Positions 1-5,562 of a DNA stretch of 6,172 bases are shown here, piece by piece. How positions within the stretch are numbered: position 1 is the first letter of the stretch; each line of letters starts with the position of its first letter. The notes under the pieces were generated by a model. That model was given only the letters and a program-made list of their open reading frames with translations, was not told where the DNA came from and searched no databases. Origin of the DNA: Flavobacteriaceae bacterium (lineage in GTDB: Bacteria > Bacteroidota > Bacteroidia > Flavobacteriales > Flavobacteriaceae); the NCBI GenBank assembly GCA_027068695.1, contig JAMOMG010000309.1, positions 1-6,172 on the forward strand, in the 5' to 3' direction. Both the position numbers and the translations under genes were made by a program.

Positions 1-304
1 GTTCTCCACCATAAATATTAAAATAAGGAGTACCCTGAAAAATATCACCAGCATCTAGCAATAATGTGTTTGGGTTTTCTTTTCGGATACTTTCAACTAA
101 AGTGGCTCGTCTTGCAATACCACCTTTATTTGGGTATTTGAAATGATTTTTTGGAAAAGGGTCTATATGGCTATGTACATCGTTGGTATGTATAATGGTG
201 ATATGTTTGGTAGTTTTATTGGTGAAAGATTGTAAAGAAAAACCTCCCAAAGTTAAAAATGCAGTTGCTGCAGTTGATTTTTGTATAAAATTTCTTCTTT
301 TCAT
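1..304 (-). CDS. 5'-nucleotidase, N-terminal metallophosphatase domain protein, Tat-like signal (partial)
   Basis: The first 101 codons of a metallophosphoesterase of the UshA/5'-nucleotidase N-terminal domain type; the rest lies beyond the left edge. The family removes phosphate from nucleotides or related phosphoesters in the periplasm, using two metal ions. The start ATG is at 304-302. The N-terminus is KRRNFIQK (residues 2-9) followed by a hydrophobic stretch to about residue 27. This resembles a twin-arginine export signal, with Arg3-Arg4, although the cleavage site is unclear. Two metal-binding blocks are visible: IHTNDVHSH (38-46, with Asp42 and His44) and LDAGDIFQGTP (83-93, with Asp87). 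It starts 7 bases after the stop of the upstream minus-strand gene, which encodes the matching C-terminal domain, so the two are very likely co-transcribed. The family assignment is firm. The exact substrate (nucleotide, UDP-sugar or other) cannot be told from this fragment. Confidence 0.9.
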   Translation of the reverse strand, partial: MKRRNFIQKSTAATAFLTLGGFSLQSFTNKTTKHITIIHTNDVHSHIDPFPKNHFKYPNKGGIARRATLVESIRKENPNTLLLDAGDIFQGTPYFNIYGGE

Positions 305-311
305 AAGCTTC

Positions 312-1061
312 TTATTTTGTACGAATTCTTCCGTCTAGTTTAACTTTAATAGTATCAGTTTCTTTAAAGTAATCAATAATCGCATTTCTTAATTTATAAT
401 CTATTTTGTATAAATTAACTGGGTTTTTAAAGAAATTCATGTGATCACCTCCATGTTGTAAATAATCTGATGTTAATACAAAATAAGTTTTGGAATCATT
501 TAAGGGTTTGTTATTTATTTTAAAGTTATACCCATTATTTGTAAAGACTAAACTTACTTGTTTAGAAATTGGGTGCGCCTTTTTTTTATTAATTAAATAC
601 GTTATTAATTCTTTAATTTTTTCTGAAGATAATTCAACAACAACTAATTGATTTTCAAAAGGCATTAAATTAAAAGCGTGTTGCATTGTTATATTTCCTT
701 TAGGAATACTTGCTCTAACACCGCCAAAATTAAATAACGCAAAATCAATATTTTTTCCAGTCTTTTTATTAAAAATAGGGTTTGCTTCTTGGTAACACAT
801 ATCTGCCATCAAATTTCCTAAGGAGCTTTCTAGTTCTCCATCTTCTCTCGTTAAATTTATAGGAGTATAACTTAAAATGTTACTCATTTCTTTTTCAATT
901 TTTTCCTTGTAAGGCTTTACAAAATTCTCAATATTTTCATTAGAAGTTATTTCTGAAGTAATTGGAAGTAATTTTCCTTCAATTTTTAGTAAGTGTTGAG
1001 GTTCATTTTTACAACTAAAAAAAAGAACGATTGTAAAAATTGAAATAATAATTTTTTTCAT
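312..1061 (-). CDS. 5'-nucleotidase C-terminal domain protein, predicted lipoprotein
   Basis: A 249-residue protein carrying only the substrate-binding (C-terminal) domain of UshA-type 5'-nucleotidases, with no metallophosphatase domain of its own. The N-terminus is a lipoprotein signal, LFFSC, with the lipidated Cys at 17, so it should be anchored in the periplasm. Family motifs in order are LGNLMAD (81-87), NFGGVR (111-116), MPFEN (133-137) and YLQHGGD (200-206). From remembered E. coli UshA numbering, Arg116, Phe135, Tyr200 and Asp206 sit at the same spacing as the substrate-binding residues Arg410, Phe429, Phe498 and Asp504. The domain therefore looks functional for nucleoside binding, with Tyr in place of one stacking Phe. 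It is first in a two-gene minus-strand operon, followed by the catalytic-domain gene. It likely works with that partner; the partnership is inferred from domain content and gene order. Confidence 0.9.
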   Translation of the reverse strand: MKKIIISIFTIVLFFSCKNEPQHLLKIEGKLLPITSEITSNENIENFVKPYKEKIEKEMSNILSYTPINLTREDGELESSLGNLMADMCYQEANPIFNKKTGKNIDFALFNFGGVRASIPKGNITMQHAFNLMPFENQLVVVELSSEKIKELITYLINKKKAHPISKQVSLVFTNNGYNFKINNKPLNDSKTYFVLTSDYLQHGGDHMNFFKNPVNLYKIDYKLRNAIIDYFKETDTIKVKLDGRIRTK

Positions 1062-1092
1062 TGCTGAAATACTTTGAATTTAAGTAATTTTG
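1061..1092 (+). promoter_or_regulatory. Candidate Bacteroidota promoter for the DUF6913-dapA pair
   Basis: The box TAATTTTG at 1085-1092 matches the Bacteroidota -7 consensus TAnnTTTG exactly. A TTG at 1061-1063 lies 21 bases upstream as a possible -33 element. Transcription would begin roughly at 1097-1100, leaving a leader of about 15 bases before the ATG at 1113. It lies in the 51-base spacer between divergent genes. I found no equally good box on the minus strand for the nucleotidase genes. The sequence is AT-rich, so a chance match is possible. Confidence 0.45.
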
Positions 1093-1112
1093 TAAACCAA
1101 TGGTAAATATAA

Positions 1113-1634
1113 ATGATTTTTACAGGATTTAAACGAAAAAGCAATCAATTTTTTTTTGACAAACAATTACCAAAGTTGTTAAAGAATTCAAATATGAATT
1201 CACAGGGGAAAATAAAAAAAGTACTCATTTTTTTAAATGATGCTACTGAAAAGATTCCTGTTTTAAATAGTTTGGAAAAAGCTTTAAATATTCCAAAAAA
1301 TAACATAAAAATTATTATTTTTAAACAAAAAATACCTAAAGAAAATACAGATGAGAATGTTATTTCTTCAAAAGATTTTGGATGGTATGGTAAAATTACT
1401 TCAGAAAAACTAAGAAATATTTTAACAAAAAAATACGATTTGTTAATTAATTACAGCAAAGTTGATAATTTATATAACAACGTATTATTATTGCAAAGTA
1501 AAACGGCTTTTAAAGCTGGGTTTTCTCACTTAGACAACCGTTTGTATAATTTGCTAATTAATTGTGAATCATCCAATTTAGAATTGTTTAACAAGGAATT
1601 AAAAAAATATTTAACCATTTTAAAGAAACTATAA
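1113..1634 (+). CDS. DUF6913 family protein of unknown function
   Basis: A 173-residue protein that I recognise as the DUF6913 family, a small conserved family of Flavobacteriia found next to dapA. Its function is not known. There is no signal peptide and no membrane segment, so it is probably cytosolic. The N-terminus is Lys-rich ([11 protein letters not shown], residues 5-15). The core alternates predicted beta strands and helices: a KKVLIFLND strand at 35-43, IKIIIF at 65-70, then the conserved-looking blocks DFGWYGKI (88-95), YDLLINYS (108-115) and [15 protein letters not shown] (135-149). The protein ends in a Lys/Leu-rich helix. The ATG at 1113 gives the expected family N-terminus; the next Met is residue 28. 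Its TAA overlaps the dapA ATG by one base (TAATG, 1632-1636), so translation of the two is probably coupled. This suggests a role linked to dapA expression or simply co-regulation, but nothing in the sequence reveals a reaction. Confidence 0.8.
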   Translation: MIFTGFKRKSNQFFFDKQLPKLLKNSNMNSQGKIKKVLIFLNDATEKIPVLNSLEKALNIPKNNIKIIIFKQKIPKENTDENVISSKDFGWYGKITSEKLRNILTKKYDLLINYSKVDNLYNNVLLLQSKTAFKAGFSHLDNRLYNLLINCESSNLELFNKELKKYLTILKKL

Positions 1635-2509
1635 TGAAAGAGTTGATAGGAACAGGCGTTGCATTAGTAACACCATTTAATCAAGATAAATCTGTTGATT
1701 TTGAAGGGTTAAAACGTTTGGTAAACTATCAAATAGCTAATGGAATAAATTATTTAGTTTTATTAGGAACAACAGGAGAACCAGCAACATTAACGTTAAA
1801 AGAAATTGAACAAATTAAAGATACTGTTGTAAAAACAACTAACGGGAGAGTTCCTTTAGTGTTGGGTATTGGTGGGAATAATACAAATGCTATAGTTGAT
1901 GAAATAAAAACTACAGATTTATCAGATTATTGTGCAATACTATCCGTTTCACCATATTATAATAAACCAACGCAAGAAGGCATTTATCAGCATTTTAAGG
2001 CAATAGCAGCGGTAAGTTCAAAGCCAATAATTATATACAATGTTCCTAGCAGGACAGGGAGTAACATTGAACCAGATACGGTAATTAGGTTGGCAAATAA
2101 TTTTGAAAATATTGTAGCAATTAAAGAAGCTGCAGGAGATATGATACAGGTTTTACGTTTGGTACAAAAAAAACCTGCTAATTTTATGGTGATTTCAGGA
2201 GATGACATGATTGCTTTGCCAATGGTTTTGGCTGGAGGTTCAGGAGTAATATCGGTTATTGGACAAGGTTTGCCTAAAGATTTTTCTGAAATGATTCAGA
2301 TGGCATTAAAAGGGAATGTTAAAAGAGCAAATGAATTGTATTACAAAATAATGGAAAGCATTGATTATATTTTTGAAGAAGGAAATCCAGCAGGAATAAA
2401 AGCTCTTCTAAAAAAACTTAATATCTGTTTAGGAGACGTTCGTTTACCTTTAGTGAATGCTTCTTATGATTTACAACAAAAAATAAATACCTTTGTAGAT
2501 AATTATTAG
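1634..2509 (+). CDS. dapA: 4-hydroxy-tetrahydrodipicolinate synthase (DapA)
   Basis: Condenses pyruvate with aspartate-4-semialdehyde to give 4-hydroxy-tetrahydrodipicolinate, the first committed step of the diaminopimelate/lysine pathway, in the cytosol. The 291 residues form a single TIM barrel of usual length. Catalytic motifs are all present: GTTGE (45-49, with Thr46 and Thr47), SPYYNKP (106-112, Tyr109), YNVPSRTG (135-142, Tyr135 and the substrate-binding Arg140), and the Schiff-base Lys164 in IKEA (163-166). SGDD follows at 188-191. The lysine allosteric site of the E. coli enzyme is poorly kept: the positions of His53, His56 and Glu84 are Leu55, Ile58 and Ala86, so feedback inhibition by lysine is doubtful. 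The start overlaps the stop of the DUF6913 gene by one base. A ferritin gene follows after 58 bases. Identity is certain from the motifs. Confidence 0.98.
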   Translation: MKELIGTGVALVTPFNQDKSVDFEGLKRLVNYQIANGINYLVLLGTTGEPATLTLKEIEQIKDTVVKTTNGRVPLVLGIGGNNTNAIVDEIKTTDLSDYCAILSVSPYYNKPTQEGIYQHFKAIAAVSSKPIIIYNVPSRTGSNIEPDTVIRLANNFENIVAIKEAAGDMIQVLRLVQKKPANFMVISGDDMIALPMVLAGGSGVISVIGQGLPKDFSEMIQMALKGNVKRANELYYKIMESIDYIFEEGNPAGIKALLKKLNICLGDVRLPLVNASYDLQQKINTFVDNY

Positions 2510-2513
2510 AGGG

Positions 2514-2545
2514 TTTTCTCTGTAGTTATTTTAGATGTAAATTTA
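2514..2545 (+). promoter_or_regulatory. Weak candidate promoter upstream of ferritin
   Basis: TAAATTTA at 2538-2545 fits the -7 consensus TAnnTTTG except for the last base. TTTT at 2514-2517, 20 bases upstream, could serve as a degenerate -33 element. The ferritin ATG lies 22 bases downstream of the box. I see no clear iron-regulator operator. The match is imperfect in AT-rich DNA, so this is tentative; readthrough from dapA is also possible. Confidence 0.25.
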
Positions 2546-2567
2546 ATAATGTTAAAAATAAAGAATT

Positions 2568-3083
2568 ATGCTATCAGAAAAAATGCAATCAGTTTTAAAT
2601 AAACAAATAAGAATAGAGGCAGAATCATCTCAAATATATTTAGCAATGGCTTCTTGGGCTGAATTGCAGGGTTTAGAGGGGATTTCTCAATTTATGTATG
2701 CACAATCTGATGAGGAAAGAATGCATATGCTTAAATTATTTAAATATATAAATGAACGAGGCGGGCATGCGCAGGTTTCTGAGCTAAATGCTCCACCACT
2801 TGAGTTTGGTTCCATAAAAAAAATGTTTGAAACATTATTTAAACATGAAGTATTTGTATCTCAAAGTATTAATGAGCTGGTTCATATTTCATTAGAAGAA
2901 AAAGATTATGCTACACATAATTTCTTACAATGGTATGTAGCAGAGCAAATAGAAGAAGAGGCTCAGGCAAGAACCATTTTAGATAAAATTAACTTAATTG
3001 GTGATGATAAAGGTGGGTTATATTTATTTGATAATGATATAAAGCAACTTACTGTTGTAAGTTCTGTTGCACCACCAGCATAA
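2568..3083 (+). CDS. ftnA: Ferritin (non-haem, FtnA type)
   Basis: Iron-storage protein that oxidises Fe(II) and stores it as a ferric mineral inside a 24-subunit shell in the cytosol. The 171 residues form a four-helix ferritin fold with a short C-terminal tail. All ferroxidase-centre residues are visible and fall at the same numbers as in E. coli FtnA: Glu17, Tyr24, Glu49, Glu50 and His53 (in DEERMH, 48-53), Glu94 (KHE), and Glu126-Gln127 with Glu130 in AEQIEEE (125-131). There is no haem-binding Met typical of bacterioferritin and no Dps-type N-terminal His pair, so ferritin is preferred over those relatives. The tail after residue 150 (ending SSVAPPA) is slightly longer than in E. coli and poorly conserved. 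The gene stands alone, with 58 bases before it and 120 after, so it may be its own transcription unit inserted between dapA and the bamD operon. Confidence 0.96.
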   Translation: MLSEKMQSVLNKQIRIEAESSQIYLAMASWAELQGLEGISQFMYAQSDEERMHMLKLFKYINERGGHAQVSELNAPPLEFGSIKKMFETLFKHEVFVSQSINELVHISLEEKDYATHNFLQWYVAEQIEEEAQARTILDKINLIGDDKGGLYLFDNDIKQLTVVSSVAPPA

Positions 3084-3134
3084 CAATTAACAAACAATTA
3101 AGATTTTTAAGCAATATTCATAGTAAAAGCGAGT

Positions 3135-3142
3135 TATTTTTG
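3135..3142 (+). promoter_or_regulatory. Possible -7 promoter element, distal, upstream of bamD
   Basis: TATTTTTG matches TAnnTTTG exactly and would give a leader of about 55 bases for bamD. No TTTG or TTG is found at the expected -33 distance upstream, which weakens it. It is listed because it competes with the proximal box at 3192-3199 as the start point of the bamD operon transcript. Confidence 0.22.
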
Positions 3143-3167
3143 TAGTTTATTGAAGTATAAAAAATCA

Positions 3168-3199
3168 TTTTAATAATCCATTTTAAATAACTAATTTTG
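3168..3199 (+). promoter_or_regulatory. Candidate proximal promoter of the bamD-rpoZ-coaBC operon
   Basis: TAATTTTG at 3192-3199 is an exact match to the Bacteroidota -7 consensus, and its eight bases are identical to the box at 1085-1092. TTTT at 3168-3171 lies 20 bases upstream as a degenerate -33 element. The box ends only 4 bases before the bamD ATG at 3204, so transcription from it would start at or very near the start codon. It lies in the largest spacer on the plus strand (3084-3203), which otherwise holds only AT-rich sequence with no convincing terminator hairpin after ferritin. Confidence 0.4.
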
Positions 3200-3203
3200 C
3201 CAA

Positions 3204-4031
3204 ATGCAAAAAAATAAAATTTATATTTTCATTTTGTTGATAACTTTAGGTTTCTCATCTTGTAGTGAATACCAAAAAGTATTGAATAAAGGTACTGTTG
3301 CAAAACAATATCAAATGGCTACAAAAATGTATGAAGAGCAAAAATTTGGAAAAGCCATACAATTATTTGAAAAAGTAACACCTAATTATAGAGGTAAGCC
3401 TCAAATGGAACGTATTCAATATATGGTTGCACAAGCGCATTACAATACAAAACAATATAGTTTGGCGGCCTATTATTTTGATAAGTTTGAAAAAAATTAC
3501 CCTAAAAGTTCAAAAATTGAAGAAGCTGCATATTTATCGGCGCATAGTCATTATTTAGCTTCACCAATATTTAGTTTGGATCAAAAAGATACTTATGAAG
3601 CAATTACAGCACTTCAAAATTTTATTTTTAAATTTCCAAATTCAGTTAACATAGCAAATGCCAATAAATATATTAAAGAACTAACACATAAATTAGAAAA
3701 AAAATCATTTGAAATAGCAAAACAATACTATCATACAGAAGATTATATAGCTGCAATAGTTGCATTTGATAATTTACTTTCTGATTATTTAGGAACTTCA
3801 TATAAAGAAGAAGCTCTATATTTTAAATTTAAATCGGCTTATAAATTGGCAATAAATAGCTATATTACAAAAAAAGAAGATAGAACTAAGAATGCTATCA
3901 AAATACACGAAAGATTTAAACGAAGTTTTCCAAACTCTGAATATTTAAACGAAACCGAAGGGTTACTATTAAACTTAACTAAAGAATTGGATTCTTTAAC
4001 AGCATTAAAAACTCAAACTAATGGATTATAA
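3204..4031 (+). CDS. bamD: Outer membrane protein assembly factor BamD (lipoprotein)
   Basis: A periplasmic, outer-membrane-anchored lipoprotein of the BAM complex, which works with BamA to fold beta-barrel proteins into the outer membrane. The 275 residues begin with a lipoprotein signal whose lipobox is FSSC (17-20), with the acylated Cys at 20. The mature part is a series of helical tetratricopeptide-like repeats, roughly at 33-60, 71-100, 105-145, 167-196 and 202-243. Each holds a paired helix with Tyr/Ala/Phe at packing positions and often ends in a YP, FP or similar turn. LDQKDTYEAITALQNFI (125-141) is a stretch I recognise from Bacteroidota BamD. The start is supported by the signal peptide. 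The 3' end overlaps the omega gene by 11 bases, so the two are probably translationally coupled. A different YfiO-like TPR lipoprotein is possible but less likely given the context and full length. Confidence 0.93.
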   Translation: MQKNKIYIFILLITLGFSSCSEYQKVLNKGTVAKQYQMATKMYEEQKFGKAIQLFEKVTPNYRGKPQMERIQYMVAQAHYNTKQYSLAAYYFDKFEKNYPKSSKIEEAAYLSAHSHYLASPIFSLDQKDTYEAITALQNFIFKFPNSVNIANANKYIKELTHKLEKKSFEIAKQYYHTEDYIAAIVAFDNLLSDYLGTSYKEEALYFKFKSAYKLAINSYITKKEDRTKNAIKIHERFKRSFPNSEYLNETEGLLLNLTKELDSLTALKTQTNGL

Positions 4032-4347
4032 AAACTCAAAAGCAGCGACAACTACAGTTACTTACGACAAAAATAAAATTGAAGCTCCAACAGGAAATAT
4101 TTACGAGACTATTACAATTTTAGCAAAAAGAGCCGAACAAATTAACAGTGATTTGAGAAGTGAATTAATTGAAAAATTAGAAGAATTTGCGACATATACT
4201 GATAGTTTAGATGAGGTTTTTGAAAATAAAGAACAAATTGAAGTTTCAAAATTTTATGAAAAACTACCAAAAGCAACTGCAATTGCAATTGAAGAATGGT
4301 TAGAAGATAAAATTTATTATAGAAAACCAGAGGAAACTCAAGAATAG
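4021..4347 (+). CDS. rpoZ: DNA-directed RNA polymerase omega subunit, Bacteroidota type
   Basis: Small subunit that helps assemble and stabilise RNA polymerase by clamping the beta' subunit; cytosolic. At 108 residues it is somewhat longer than E. coli omega. The RpoZ/Rpb6 core is visible as NIYETITILAKRAEQIN (26-42), with the AxRAxQI signature at 35-41, followed by a helix ELIEKLEEFAT (48-58). A later segment, AIAIEEWLEDKI (87-98), matches the second conserved helix (usually A-AL-E). The N-terminal 20 residues and the acidic C-terminal end are variable. The only Met is residue 1, so the start at 4021 is fixed and forces the 11-base overlap with bamD. The next gene, coaBC, begins directly after its TAG. 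rpoZ beside coaBC is also found in Firmicutes, which supports the call. The protein is divergent and easily left as hypothetical. Confidence 0.9.
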   Translation: MDYKNSKAATTTVTYDKNKIEAPTGNIYETITILAKRAEQINSDLRSELIEKLEEFATYTDSLDEVFENKEQIEVSKFYEKLPKATAIAIEEWLEDKIYYRKPEETQE

Positions 4348-5562
4348 ATGTCAATTTTAAGCGGTAAAAATATACTTTTAGGCGTTACCGCCGGTATTGC
4401 TGCTTATAAAACGGCCAATTTAGTGCGGCTTTTTATTAAGGAAGGAGCTAATGTTAAAGTTGTAATGACACCTGCTTCTAAAGATTTTGTTACACCGTTA
4501 ACACTTTCAACACTCTCAAAAAATCCAGTATACTCTACCTTTTTTGAAAAAGGAGAAGAAGAGACTGAAGAATGGAATAGCCATGTAGATTTAGGCCTTT
4601 GGGCTGATTATATGCTTATTGCACCAGCTACAGCGAATACACTCTCTAAAATGTCAAGTGGAGTTTGTGATAATTTACTACTAGCAGTCTATTTATCTGC
4701 TAAATGTAAAGTGTATTTCGCTCCAGCAATGGATTTAGATATGTATCAGCATCCTACTACCCGAAAAAGTATTGAAAAACTGCAAAACTTTGGCAATATT
4801 TTTATACCACCTTCAAGTGGAGAATTAGCAAGTGGCTTAATTGGGGAAGGGCGTATGGAGGAGCCTGAGAAAATAGTTTCTTTTATTGAAAATGATATTA
4901 TTAAAGGATTACCATTGTATCTTAAAAAAGTTTTAATTACTGCAGGCCCAACCTATGAAGCCATTGATCCTGTTCGCTTTATAGGAAATCATTCTTCAGG
5001 TAAAATGGGATTTGAATTAGCTAAAACTGCCGCAAATTTAGGAGCACAAGTTTATTTAGTTTCGGGGCCATCTAACGAAAATGTATTACATTCATCAATT
5101 CAAAGGATTGATGTTGTTAGTGCACAAGAAATGTACGATGAAGTTCATAAATATTATAAAGATATTGATATTGCAATTCTTTCTGCCGCCGTTGCAGATT
5201 ATAAACCTAAGAATGTTTCATTGACTAAAATTAAAAAATCAACCAATACAATGAGTATTGAATTGGTAAAAACAAAAGATATATTAGCTTCGTTAGGTAA
5301 ACTTAAAAAAAATCAATTTTTAGTTGGTTTTGCTTTGGAAACTAATAATGAGATTGAAAATGCTGTTGCTAAATTAAAGAAAAAGAATTTAGATTTAATA
5401 GTCTTAAATTCTTTACAAGATAAAGGTGCTGGATTTAAAAATGAAACAAATAAAATAACTATTATTGATAAATTCGAAAAAATTTCAGAATTTAGTCTAA
5501 AATCTAAAGCAATTGTGGCTGAAGATATATTTAATGAAATTATGAATAGAATTTATGCGTAA
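4348..5562 (+). CDS. coaBC: Bifunctional phosphopantothenoylcysteine decarboxylase / phosphopantothenate-cysteine ligase (CoaBC, Dfp)
   Basis: Catalyses two steps of coenzyme A synthesis: CoaB joins cysteine to 4'-phosphopantothenate using CTP, and CoaC, a flavoprotein, decarboxylates the product to 4'-phosphopantetheine. The 404 residues are the normal length. The CoaC domain (about 1-185) shows the FMN-binding GVTAGIAAYK (12-21), the catalytic His79 in SHVDL, and APATANT (92-98). Its substrate motif reads PAMDLDM (126-132) rather than PxMNxxM, and the flap reads ELASGLIGEGRM (159-170) with Ser162 where E. coli has Cys158. The CoaB domain (about 190-404) has ITAGPT (197-202), DPVR..GNHSSGKMG (207-221, Asn214), AAVADY (280-285), KIKK (294-297), GFALET (327-332) and DLIVLN (349-354). 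It abuts rpoZ with no gap and overlaps the next gene by 8 bases. Identity is certain; the altered CoaC residues are discussed as a finding. Confidence 0.97.
   Translation: MSILSGKNILLGVTAGIAAYKTANLVRLFIKEGANVKVVMTPASKDFVTPLTLSTLSKNPVYSTFFEKGEEETEEWNSHVDLGLWADYMLIAPATANTLSKMSSGVCDNLLLAVYLSAKCKVYFAPAMDLDMYQHPTTRKSIEKLQNFGNIFIPPSSGELASGLIGEGRMEEPEKIVSFIENDIIKGLPLYLKKVLITAGPTYEAIDPVRFIGNHSSGKMGFELAKTAANLGAQVYLVSGPSNENVLHSSIQRIDVVSAQEMYDEVHKYYKDIDIAILSAAVADYKPKNVSLTKIKKSTNTMSIELVKTKDILASLGKLKKNQFLVGFALETNNEIENAVAKLKKKNLDLIVLNSLQDKGAGFKNETNKITIIDKFEKISEFSLKSKAIVAEDIFNEIMNRIYA

Noticed and set aside
302..314. Nucleotidase halves as one gene broken by a frameshift or stop
   Set aside because: The C-terminal domain is encoded upstream of the N-terminal domain and each has its own start and export signal, so no single mutation of a fused gene explains it.
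1987..2208. Open frame of 73 codons on the minus strand inside dapA
   Set aside because: It lies fully inside a well-conserved dapA on the other strand, shows no recognisable motif or promoter, and is best explained as a chance open frame.
2508..2521. AGAG/CTCT inverted repeat just after the dapA stop as a terminator
   Set aside because: The stem is only 4 base pairs with a 6-base loop and is not followed by a clean T run; too weak to call.
3083..3101. Direct repeat ACAATTAA at 3083-3090 and 3094-3101
   Set aside because: Eight-base repeat of low-complexity AT-rich sequence at the end of ferritin; likely chance, and no third copy is seen.
3164..3190. Imperfect tandem ATCATTTTAATAA / ATCCATTTTAAATAA upstream of bamD
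   Set aside because: Could be read as a pair of operator half-sites, but it is low complexity, differs by insertions and has no symmetry; not enough to call a binding site.
4142..4354. Open frame of 70 codons on the minus strand over rpoZ
   Set aside because: It is antisense to the omega gene and its Leu/Gln-rich translation reflects the reverse of Glu/Lys-rich coding sequence; no independent support.
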